A stretch of DNA of 57,998 bases, from contig NC_049988.1 of NCBI RefSeq assembly GCF_000003815.2, positions 16,726,888 through 16,784,885 on the forward strand, in the 5' to 3' direction. The stretch is from Branchiostoma floridae. Taxonomy: Eukaryota; Chordata; Leptocardii; Amphioxiformes; Branchiostomatidae. Below the pieces are notes generated by a model. That model searched no databases and was not told the origin of the DNA. It was given only the letters and a program-made list of their open reading frames with translations. The translations under genes and the position numbers were made by a program. Shown here one piece after another: positions 48,120 to 57,998 of this stretch (position 1 is the stretch's first letter; every line of letters starts with the position of its first letter).

Positions 48120-49946
48120 GTGTGAGTGTGTGAGGTTTTCCGTACGAAGAACAGGCATCTCCCCAACAATATTTTTGGATTTTCATGTTCTGTTTGAAGC
48201 ACCCGGCCGTTACCAACTAACATTTTACGAACATAACAGATATTCAAACCATGGAACCATTCTACTAGCCTGACTAAAATCGCGCCCCTAGCGGCCGGCC
48301 CTACAATTGCCGCCGCCCTAGGAGGGGGTCATTAACCCCAGCCAGCGAGAGGTTGTGTAAACACAGGCTACCATTCTACTTGTAAAAATAGTGATTCTCA
48401 CGTTTTTGCATTGTGTGGGTCACGAATCATGTTTTTTTATAACTCACAATTTGGTTTTGATAGCTACAATGTAGAAAGTAGAGAACAAAATGCACTTCAA
48501 CACAATGTTCTTTATTTGTTGATCAGTTGTTTTCATCACATCATGTATCTCTGTAAGAAATACTGATACATTAGGAGAAATCATCACATAAGTTTTTTAA
48601 ACTTTGATTTGGCACACCAACATAAGCCATATTGATTACATTATATGGATATCATTGCGAAAAGAGAAGTTTTCGACGAGTCTTTAATCCTGCCAAGCAG
48701 CTGAAAAAGTAGCGAATACATACCCCAAATTGACAAAAAATATCGGAAAACATGTATAATACTAATGTCATAGATTGCAATCAATTGCATATTTGAAAGC
48801 TACATGTATTGTCAATGCATGAGAATCAGTGATGATATCTTTAACTCATCCAATCAGATAAAAGATTTATATGTATATAAATATATTCCCATTTGTTTCC
48901 CAAAAATTTGGCTATTTCCATTATTCCATAACATAGGTTCTATACAATAGTCAATAGATACTATCTTGCTTGATATGTTGTGGTAGTTTTCCTGATTGTA
49001 ATATATACATTTCCATGAAAATACTTTTCATAATTCTGAAAGAAAAACAGCACCATTTTTGATAACTATCATATTTACAATTACACCATCAAACTATTTT
49101 AAAATCAAAAGAAATATACACAGAACAGTAACAACATGGCACTCTGGATAATACTGAATTGAATATCAATTATAAGTTACTTCTGTGTTTCCCGATCAGT
49201 TGAAAACTTACCCTCATTTAGACCCAGAGACATAGCAAACTTTACATAATATTTCACACTTTGAACAAGTTTTGTTGTGATCTGTATCGTATAACTGTTA
49301 CTTGCCAATAGAGCTGTGTGCCAAACATGTTCAATTTAACATTGATGAAGGTTAGACATCCAGGTAATAAGATATGCCAAAAAGCATTTTTTTGATTTTA
49401 ATTTTGGAAGCGGTCAGACGTTTTAGATAATATGAGTGATCTGGAAGAAACTGGTCTTTTATACCCTAACTATGACTGAAGACAATTTTAAAGGTTTTTT
49501 TGGGTGGAGGGGGTGCTACATGTATGTCCCAATTTAAGTCTTCATTCAACATTATGAAGAAAGACTTTTCATTTTTTCCATCACAACAAAAATTGGACAT
49601 GCATCAGTGAGACCAAATTTCAACACAATAGACAAAGTTTCCAAAAGGAAAACTCAATACATTTGAATCATTCTATGGAAGCCAGTGTGACAACAGTAGA
49701 ACCCTATATGATAACCTGTTCTGGAACACCCGTATCAAAGATATCGTGGCTGATGTACGACATAAGGTAGTTTACTGGGTAAGCAATACAAAGGAACACA
49801 CAAACAAATAGCCAAAAAAGTTAGCCAACCCAAGAGCTACATTCAAGCTTACCTATGTGCAACTCCTGTTTGAAAATTTCTATGTTTTTTCATCAACTTA
49901 AGGATTCTTGTTGAATCAGACGTTTTTGCGCTACATCCACAAATAA
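48120..49946. other. Ferroportin B downstream region, no gene seen
   Basis: AT-rich DNA lacking coding signals. TTTATT at 48511-48516 (AATAAA on the minus strand) could be the ferroportin B polyadenylation signal, implying a long 3' UTR of about 1.4 kb; this is uncertain. Confidence 0.4.
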
Positions 49947-52900
49947 CTAAACAGAAGTGTGATACTCTATGGCTGCTCCATTATCTTGTGGACATGTGCA
50001 CGCAGCTGCATCCTGCTCTGACGAGGCTGTGCCGGGGGGTTTGTGATGTGGGAGCATCCTCCCACCACACTTACCACAAAGCAGACGGTCAAAGTGGAAC
50101 AGGTGACCTCTGACCTGTCAAACAACATGGCACAAATAGATTTTTAGATTTAGGACAAGGTGAAAAGAAAGTTAAAAGAATGGTTGCATCCCTACATGTA
50201 CCTCCTGACAACCCTAGGTTCTGACACCTCCAAATCTTAAAATTAACTCTATCCATAATACATATAGAATATAGTAGAGTAGATTCATCCCTCAAGCTAC
50301 CGCGACATCTTGCACACTGCAGTCGTCCTTATTCACGAAGTAAGGGTGCACTGATCCGTCTTTTTCCTAGATGTTGTCTTCCCCTGTCTTTGGTTCGAAT
50401 AAAGTTCCTAAACGGGGAACATGCGGCTCCAGCGTCTTTTCTGAAGATGTGGCGTAAGTGTGAACGGTTGGCTGAGGTCTCCTTCTCCACATATATCTCA
50501 TAATACATATAGAAGTAACAGAATGTGGGGTTTGATTAGGGGTGCCAGAACATAGGGGTGTAAGGACCATGGAGAGCTAATGGACAGATTCAACAATAGG
50601 AACAGGCATTCACAAAATGCAAGACTGGGAGTGCTTTAACCGGCTTACATACCAAGCATTATATAGTTGACACAACGTATACTGATTATTATAGAAAAAA
50701 AACAGCTTATTACACAATACAACAGCTTTGTGTACATGTACATGTATTTACCAGTTTGTGCACTAAGCCCTATCTTTCGTGAATAAGAGGCAAATAAGAC
50801 GTGACCCGCAACGACAAATGCATATGACAGCAAGGTTGTGAAGGTACTATAGGCTGTACCTGGCGTGAGTATGACGCATACAACAGGTGTCCTGAGACGG
50901 TGAACACAAACGACAGTAGGATGAGGAATCCAAAGGTTTCCGGAGCGGGGAGGACGATCACAAGAATGAAGTGCATCATGTCCATGAAGAAGTTGAGGCT
51001 GTTCTGGACACCGAACACCACCCCCCGGTGGGTCTCATCCACAGTCTCCTGGTAAAGTTGGGTCACCGTGAGGTCGTACATCCATAAACCTGCAGAAATC
51101 AATCAGTAACCTAGGGTTTAATATGTGAACAAAGTTCTTTAACTGGTGCTCCTGATTTAGGGATACCTGCACACAAACTCTTTTCAGAATGAAAACAAAC
51201 TGAAATAGACCCTCTGTATGCCAATCCTTCTCAGTGTCAAAGGCAAAACTGAATTTTTCCCTCTTAACAGAAAAGCCAGAATACTGCCAAAATATCAGTC
51301 TAACTACAGAGAGAATTAAATAACAATAATCCTTTCCTCCACCCACCTATCCTCCCCAGTGTGACCCCCGTCATCAGCAGTGCCACAGACGTGTACATCC
51401 ACAGGGGTCTGTCTGCAGGGGGGTCCTGGGGACCAGCAGTCGTGTTGTCTACGGGTGTGGGGAAGATCGTTTCATTGAAAGAGACGGAAAAGACTGACGA
51501 ATTAGAGGAGGGGGTGAAAGTAGGAGGTAGGTTGACATCAGGAGGTAGGGTAACATCAGTGAGGGTGACATTAGACGTACGGGTGAAATAGAAGGGGTCA
51601 AAGGGGCTCCCAGGAGCCCACACGGACGCCACACACAGAACCAGAATACTCCACTGCAGTGTTCCAGAGATCAAGCCCGTACGGAGAAGGCCGATTCTTT
51701 TACGAAGGGGAGGGTAGATGAACGTGCCGCAGACCCCAAGAATTGCGGCGCCCGCCATTAGCAAACTAACAGCCAGTTCGGAGAAGCCCTGAGTGTAGAC
51801 AAACCCGACAGTGATGTTGTCAAACCCGAGAACGGTCATGTAGAGACAGGACAGTCCGAGGCCGGCGCGGAAGCACGTCTGTTGGAAGTAGATTTTCCAA
51901 CCGTTGTAGAGGGTGAAGAAACTGTGAAACATCTTATGGTGGCAGGATTGGGGTGGGGCGTCTGGTTTTGCTGATTCCTTGGTTAGGATTTCTGAGTTCT
52001 CATCATTGACTTCTTCTTTATCTGGAAAATATGATGTCAGAAATTGAAAACGGCATTAGGTGATATGCACATCCTTGGTAAATAAATAGATAAACTGAAA
52101 CAGACATGTACAGGCCAAATTCAACAGAAAAACAAATTCAAACAAAAAACACAATAATGTTCTTGTCGTCTCAAAATTGTCACAAAGATGTAATGTGAAA
52201 ATTCTGACATTGTTTTGGTTCATTGATGTATACAACTTTATTCCAGAAGATTATTAAAATTATACCTTTAATCCAGGAAATTTGGGGAAAATAATTATGA
52301 CTGTTTGAGATCACTGTATCACTTTTATCTTACCAATTTTACTCTCCTTCACGGCCAGTGCAGGAACGCTGTCGTACACACGGTAATACAGGTAGTACTC
52401 TATCGCCATGGAAACCATGTTCCACCCCGCGATGAACAAGGCACCAACCAACATGGAGACAAACGTCATGATCTGACCCACAACCACCGGGGACAGGATC
52501 TTTGTGCACAGGTCAATTCGCCGTATCGCTGCATTCATATCTGAGGACAGAAATAGGTACCAACATGTGAATGAGATATCTGGATGTTTATCCGGCAACT
52601 GTTCACAGGTTCTCCCAGATAACTAAGGTCCAGGTTCAGGTCCGGACCTGAACCTGATCCTCTGGACCTGAATCAGACCTGGACCTGAATTTTCTGTACC
52701 AGTACCCACCCCTAATTTATAGCATTTTGGGCAATCAATTCTCTATCGAGCATCAGATTTAATGTAACTACCTTTCAACAATAAAAGCAGACAGAGGAAC
52801 AAACTGGAGCTAGCAGAAAATGGTGAACACCAGGCTATAGCTGCATGACATACTGGCCAGTCTCTCCTTCTCCCCACCAGCGATCACGGCGACCCAGTCC

Positions 52901-54446
52901 TTCTGCAGACTGATGCTCGTGGCCTGGCCAGCAAGGATGGCAACAACCGCAATAAAAATCAGAAGTACCTGCAGGAACAATAGAAAAAAGATTTCTGACT
53001 TGTGTAGGTGGTAATGAACTTGCCATTTTGAGTAGCATTAAGAACATAAGGTCTGTTCTTATAGCCTGTAGTCAAGTCTTGTTAGCTTTGGTTCGCTCCT
53101 AAAGGTCGCCATGGCGAGGTAAAAAGTTAACAAGACTGAAATCCAGGCAGCTGTACTAATGGTAATGTTGAATTTTAAAAAGGTATGTACATGTATCCTC
53201 AGTTGCAGCAAATGTATCTTTTTCTAAAATGCAACAGGATTGAAACAAAAATTATTAAAAACTTTATGGCTAAGCCATATTACTCTAAAAAGTCACAGGC
53301 CTACATGTATTACATAGTACATAGCCCCATGGAATTGTTGCAATAGCTTGTGCTGCTTGCTCCTCCCATTTAACTTTGTTTTTGATTACTAGTATTGATA
53401 ACAAGACAGTTAATACATTGTTAACACAAACTATAATGCTAGTTCACCTTTATCCGCGGGGTTACCTATATGATAGTATATCCGTTGTTTTTAAAATTAA
53501 AAACAGGGTATTTACAATTTTGGGATATCATGTTGACAGACGGTGGTTTCAAACTGCAATATCTTAAAAATTTTCTCCATTTTCAGAATATTGCAATCTG
53601 AAACCACTGTCTGTCAATTTGACCTCCCTCAATACCCTGTTTCTAAAAACAACAGATATAGGTTACCCCAAGGATAAAGGTGCACTAGCGTTACCTGACA
53701 TAGTGTCATGATCCAGCCGCCAGCACTGCTCTCCATCTCCTTACGGTACACGTCCATGAGAGCGAAGACCACGGCACACAGCGCAACCGAGCCGTTCTGG
53801 ATCACCAGAGCGATACGTACAGCTGAAATGGAAGAGAAAAGATTGGAAAATAATAATAAGTGACTTATTAAGTAAAGAAACGATGATATGGAAAGTTCAG
53901 ATTCAGAAGTAGCAGCCGAGGCACACAGCGCGACCGAGCCATTCTGGATCACCAGAGCAATACGTACAGCTGAAATGGAAGAGAAAAGATTGGAAAATAA
54001 TAATCAGTGACTTATTAAGTAAAGAAACAATGATATGGAAAGTTCAGAAGTAGCAGCCGAGGCACACAGCGCGACCGAGCCGTTCTGGATCGCCAGAGCA
54101 ATACGCACAGCTGAACGTGACAGAAAAGAATGGAAACTAGAAAGGTAACATTTGCAAGCAAATGTACAATGTTTACCTTCACATATTATAGTCTAACACT
54201 GGCTTCTGTTTTGTTTATTCTTATTCTTAACAGTGGTTCAAGTACTGTCTACCGTCCTTGCCAAGCAGCTCTGAGCTTTTGTGGCTACAGCAATAGCGGT
54301 CATGATTTGTAATCCGACGACCCGGGTTCGATCCTACTTGTTCGATCCCGGGTGTCGGCATGTTGTTTCTTTCTGTTCTTACTCGCTCCTCAAATTCAAC
54401 ACTTACTCCAGCACATTTGTATATGTGGTTACCAGCCCCTCCGGCT

Positions 54447-54509
<63 letters not shown>

Positions 54510-55327
54510 CAAACACTTATAGGTCATAGGTTAAACTCCTTCCCAGAGGGTACATGGAATGAACAGAATTTTACTGACCCTTCAAACGAGGGGTGCGATC
54601 AATCCAGTCGCCGATGATCGCCCCGAGCAACAGGACAGAGATGGATTTGGCGAAACCGTAGATGGCCGTGAGCTGGAGAGAGCCCGGTGACAGATCGATG
54701 AGGAACAGGGCCACTGCAAAGGCCCACATACGATCTCCCTATAAGAAGCATAACATAACAAGGTTATTACAAGTAGTAAAAAAAGTGATCTTGATCCAGT
54801 TGTAGCTCACTGAAGAGCTAGTCTTCCACTGGTCGTGACAGAAAAGACAGACGCTATGTACAGTATTTACAGGTTCATTGTACCGGGGAAATTCCCCTTA
54901 TTGAGCTCTTTTCGACAAGCACAATGAACAGTGGACCACGGTTTAATGTCCTGTCTTAAGGACTGCAGCCCTTTCCGGTAGCGTGCATGTCGGGTGACTG
55001 ACACAGGCAGAATCAAACTCACAGCTTCTAGTTCCAGAGGCAGGGCAACTAACCACTGGACTAGGCACCCTACAAGTACCTGAACATTATAAAGATTGTA
55101 ATAGTATGTAACATTACTCCCCACCTAATCTTATTCACTGTTTGTATTCCATCGTGCAGTCTTGAATATCATCTGAATTTTAATATAAAGTAGTTCTTTT
55201 TATTTACTGTCTTATCTTTTAATTTATCTGGAGCATAAATTAAATACCTATGTACATACCCATGTTGAGAGAGTGGCTTCCGTATACACCAGGAATTCTG
55301 TCGTCTTGACATAGTCTTTTACCCTGT
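49947..55327 (-). CDS. SLC40A1: Ferroportin (SLC40A1-like) iron exporter, copy B, exons 2-9
   Basis: Minus-strand paralogue of copy A, convergent with it. Exons 5' to 3': 55260-55327, 54579-54738, 53695-53822, 52854-52968, 52334-52540, 51347-52021, 50860-51089, 49947-50114. All borders are GT/AG and every phase equals that of copy A, so the two arose by gene duplication. No frameshift is present: exon 6 reads [45 protein letters not shown] and DMMHF are present. The positions of human His43 and Cys326 are Ala and Asn, as the non-His/non-Cys state in A. The extracellular loop is about ten codons shorter than in A. The last exon is unlike A after HLFHFD and ends H-T-S-V, compatible with a PDZ ligand. 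The short first coding exon (35 codons in A) was not found; it may lie in the 55755-56029 gap or further upstream. Confidence 0.9.
52615..52700. repeat. GGACCTGAA simple repeat in ferroportin B intron 5
   Basis: Short run of AGGTCCAGGTTCAGGTCC followed by GGACCTGAACCTGATCC and related units, an imperfect palindrome-like simple repeat. Noncoding. Confidence 0.6.
53441..53687. mobile_element. Palindromic MITE next to the ferroportin B exon 4 donor
   Basis: AGTTCACCTTTATCCGCGGG then GTTACCTATAT is mirrored by ATATAGGTTACCCCAAGGAT and AAAGGTGCACTA. Inner arms (GTTGACAGACGGTGGTTTCA and its return) also pair. TA flanks both ends. The right end lies 8 bp from exon 4 (53695), so the intron starts GTAACGC and then enters the element. 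Confidence 0.75.
53921..54110 (-). pseudogene. Two truncated copies of ferroportin B exon 4 with its acceptor
   Basis: 53921-53969 and 54062-54110 each repeat the first 49 nt of exon 4 together with the CAG acceptor and upstream intron (CCATTTCAG side retained in the first copy). They form a tandem array with the genuine exon end at 53822, with periods of about 147 and 141 bp. Neither copy has a donor, so they are exon relics that still carry usable acceptors. Confidence 0.85.
54270..54365 (+). repeat. tRNA-derived SINE fragment
   Basis: GGCTACAGCAATAGCGGTCA and ACCCGGGTTCGATCCT resemble diverged A and B boxes, with GTTCGATCCCGGGTGTCGGC beyond. It is not foldable as a complete tRNA. Located in ferroportin B intron 3, next to a CA microsatellite. 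Confidence 0.5.
54449..54506. repeat. CA microsatellite in ferroportin B intron 3
   Basis: Uninterrupted CA dinucleotide of nearly 60 bp, about 70 bp downstream of exon 3 on the gene strand. Confidence 0.97.
54880..55072 (-). repeat. tRNA-derived SINE, reverse orientation, in ferroportin B intron 2
   Basis: On the minus strand GGTGCCTAGTCCAGTGGTTA (A box) and GTGAGTTTGATTCTGCCTG (B box) lie about 35 bases apart, as in a tRNA-Ser/Leu-like head. They are followed by about 110 bp of unrelated body. The acceptor arms do not pair and the sequence continues, so a SINE is favoured over a tRNA gene. Confidence 0.6.
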
Positions 55328-55409
55328 CTGAAAGAATGTACAAGAAAAAAGCCATATGACTTCAGCACAAACTGCCAGTGCACTAGCGATCCTTTATTAA
55401 AGGTAATTA

Positions 55410-56672
55410 AACTCGGCACAAAAAGTTTGGAATATGAACTTTGGCTGATCATATTTCCGCTGTTTCTGCATCAATTTTAATTTGTGATATATCAATAGAA
55501 AGCGTGTGTGATTTCCTTTCATATGGTATCAAACTCCTTATGATTATAAATTCTCGGAACGAGCACCAGGGCTACTTACGTCAGTGGGTCGCGAAAAAAA
55601 AGTGCCCAAATTTCAATTTTTGTGTTCAACTCTGTATCATCCTGCTGGCATGGGTGTGGGTGTCAAGGATTCAATCTGTCCTTTTTCACGTTATCTTTGG
55701 TCTACAGAACATACAAGTTTATCTTTAACATTTGGTAAGAGTATATGTGCCCTGNNNNNNNNNNNNNNNNNNNNNNNNNNNNNNNNNNNNNNNNNNNNNN
55801 NNNNNNNNNNNNNNNNNNNNNNNNNNNNNNNNNNNNNNNNNNNNNNNNNNNNNNNNNNNNNNNNNNNNNNNNNNNNNNNNNNNNNNNNNNNNNNNNNNNN
55901 NNNNNNNNNNNNNNNNNNNNNNNNNNNNNNNNNNNNNNNNNNNNNNNNNNNNNNNNNNNNNNNNNNNNNNNNNNNNNNNNNNNNNNNNNNNNNNNNNNNN
56001 NNNNNNNNNNNNNNNNNNNNNNNNNNNNNCAGTCCACAGAGCAAGGACCATTGCAAACTGTGTGCGTGGACGGGCGGTGTAATCTTACAGAATGTCATTC
56101 GACCCCATATTGAAGGGGTGAGGCATTGCGACTGAATGGAGAAGTGTCCCTGTATCTCACAGCATTGAGGTTGTCCTGTCTGGGAAGATACTAAACCTTG
56201 TTTTTCCTGTGGCAGCCATACATACAGCACACCAAGCGCTACGTGCTGTTACGCTCTATCCGTGCGACAGTCAGCGTGGCATTCTCCTTGCCGCATCTAC
56301 GCCTCGATTCGGTCATCCAACAGTCAAAAGGGCACATATACTCTTACCAAATGTTAAAGATAAACTTGGAAGTTCTGTATACCAAAGATTACGTGAAAAA
56401 GGACAGATTGAATCCTTGACACCCACACCCATACCAGCAGGATGATATAGAGTTGAACACAAAAATTGAAATTTGGGCACTTTTTTTTCGCGACCCACTG
56501 ACATAAGTAGCCCTGGTGCTCGTTTCACGAATTTATAATTATAAGGAGTTTGATACCATATGAAAGGAATTCACACACGCTTTCTATTGATATATCACAC
56601 ATTAAAATTGATGCAGAAACAACGGAACTATGATCAGCCAAAGTTCATATTCCAAACTTTTTGTGCCGAGTT
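55410..56672. mobile_element. Foldback element with about 345-bp inverted arms
   Basis: The left arm from AACTCGGCACAAAAAGTTTG to about 55754 is returned by the right arm from about 56325 to CAAACTTTTTGTGCCGAGTT. TA flanks each side. The arms are about 90% similar by eye. The centre is partly unsequenced (55755-56029), and 56030-56320 shows no family I recognise. It lies upstream of ferroportin B exon 2, in its first intron or promoter side. Confidence 0.75.
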
Positions 56673-57690
56673 TAGATGGATTAAAGGCTTTAACCCATTT
56701 TCATTACCCTCTTGGAGGTATTGTTTTTTGGTTTCATTGGTGTTCTTGCATCTAACATACAACTCAATTACCGGTAGATCCGTTAGTTTTATTTCTGTAT
56801 AAAGCTGTATAAGCTGATTTAACCTTGATCTTTTTTAATAGCCGGCATTTAGTATTTACGTTTGGACCCAATATCGCATTCGGACTTTGGATACCCCCCG
56901 TTACGGCATAATGATAAAGATTCAAAAGAAATTCACAATAATTCGAAATAGTTTATAGAAGTATGATACCTTTGATCTCTACTTCATCCTAATTTCTGTT
57001 TAAAATACTGTTGCAACTCTACTTGTAACTTTTTATACACAAGCCCTAGTCTTCGCAACCGTTAAGGGCTCCACTGCAAAGTACTCGCTAGCGCTAAAAA
57101 TACCTGTGCATCCTTTCTTTCCTGCCTGTTTCCTCTCTTCTCCTCCCTCATTCCAGTCGTTTGGAGTGAGCTCCCCCTCTGCCATCCCTTCTGTCCTTCC
57201 TATTGCTTCTACTTTATAGCTGTAATGTGCTGTTATCTGTCGAAAACTCCCACAGTACGTTTAATAACAAACGTTTTCGAAACGTTTGTAGGTGTCATGA
57301 TCACCCACGATGTGGTGAGCCAACCTTTGGTACGTTGAACTTTGACCTTTTACCATAGTCCTGTCAAGGTTGTTTTGTTTTGTCTAAGTGGTAACCATAC
57401 ACGCTTCATGCGTAGATGATTTAGGCATTTATCTGCAGATATTTGATATCTGTAACCATTGTATCACTTCGATCCAGTATGAAATCAGTAGATAAGCAAA
57501 TATATTATTATTTATCCCCCTCTTGTAAAGCTTTTGGTAGCGTCCGGTTTTCCGGCTTTCCCAAATTGATGACGTCAAACTTCCGGGTTGGTTGGTTTCT
57601 GATTCGTACGTGTTTCGCCGGAAAATTTGTGTGGTTTAGGACAGGTTTTTATCGTTTTTCTCCGCGTCTCGGGAATCCAAATCTTCAGAA
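56673..57690. other. Upstream region of a possible plus-strand gene, no gene seen
   Basis: AT-rich DNA to about 57100, then more CT-rich. Around 57540-57660 base composition becomes GC-richer with CpG-containing runs (GCGTCCGG, TTTCGCCGG, CCGCGTCTCGG), which fits a promoter and 5' leader for the exon at 57691. No clear TATA box. Confidence 0.4.
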
Positions 57691-57709
57691 ATGAGACGGG
57701 CAGCAGCTG
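57691..57709 (+). CDS. Putative first coding exon of a gene leaving the window
   Basis: ATGAGACGGGCAGCAGCTG is followed at once by GTAAGT, a consensus donor, giving MRRAAA and a phase-1 intron. The CpG-rich upstream DNA supports a transcription start. No further exon is visible in the last 290 bp, so the product is unknown. The evidence is only a start codon and a donor, so this is tentative. Confidence 0.35.
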
Positions 57710-57998
57710 GTAAGTATCTAAAATGCTTGGTGTTGTTAGATTGTGCAATTTCATGCTAATTTGTTAGATTTTTGTGGCTAAATGTTTTGGGGAGGGGGGC
57801 GACTTCATGTGTCAGAGTCCAATTGGTCGAGGGACACGTCATTGTTTTGAACATCAGGTTGCTTAAGAATTTTATCATGTGCAAATGTAGTAGTAGATGT
57901 GATGGGCAACTTTTCAAAGCATATCATTCTACGGTCAATATGCTGAGATAGCGCTTCTAGATCTAGAGCAAAGGTTTGCTACTGCCTTGGCATATGGG

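Noticed and set aside
55584-56230. Frames of 108-183 codons near the 3' end
   Set aside because: They span the assembly gap and lie in the arms of a foldback element.
55330-57998. First coding exon of ferroportin B
   Set aside because: I looked for a minus-strand ATG followed by an acidic stretch and a phase-1 donor and found none convincing, so none is annotated.

Overview
This is an animal nuclear-genome window with intron-split genes, standard GT/AG splice sites, GC-rich exons in AT-rich introns, microsatellites, SINE/LINE pieces and many palindromic DNA transposons. Gene content, intron style and repeat mix suggest an invertebrate chordate, most likely amphioxus (Branchiostoma). That assignment is an inference, not read from a marker gene. 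Six runs of N (5611-5829, 25530-25629, 26637-27352, 37313-37955, 40244-40343, 55755-56029) are assembly gaps.

Layout. 1-19 kb: no convincing gene. It holds two abutting satellites (1-562), a 2.3 kb CACTA-type transposon (2492-4796), palindromic MITEs, a GT-repeat block, a LINE C-terminus remnant and SINE pieces. 18.9-29.5 kb (+): a complete 11-exon SLC34-type sodium/phosphate cotransporter (591 codons), preceded by a tandem array that multiplies its splice acceptor and start codon. 32.2-36.1 kb (-): a nine-exon gene for a secreted 244-residue protein of two near-identical modules; I do not recognise the family. 39.05-46.15 kb (+): ferroportin (SLC40A1-like) copy A, nine exons, with a 4-base frameshifting insertion in exon 6. 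47.3-47.7 kb (-): a small intronless acidic ORF with a polyadenylation signal. 49.9-55.3 kb (-): ferroportin copy B, exons 2-9 intact and convergent with copy A; its first coding exon was not found. 57.69 kb (+): a possible first coding exon of a gene that leaves the window.

How the genes relate. SLC34 imports phosphate with sodium and ferroportin exports iron. Both are plasma-membrane transporters of epithelia, but nothing here shows co-regulation. Both ferroportin copies keep several core residues, yet lack the cysteine that hepcidin binds in vertebrates. They also lack the histidine of one metal site.

Main points of interest: (i) the SLC34 acceptor/start-codon array, with similar exon-boundary duplications in two neighbouring genes; (ii) the two-module secreted protein with an internal furin-like site; (iii) convergent ferroportin paralogues with altered metal and hepcidin positions; (iv) a repeated motif matching the vertebrate RE1/NRSE silencer core at 16 of 17 positions; (v) MITEs inserted right at splice donors.
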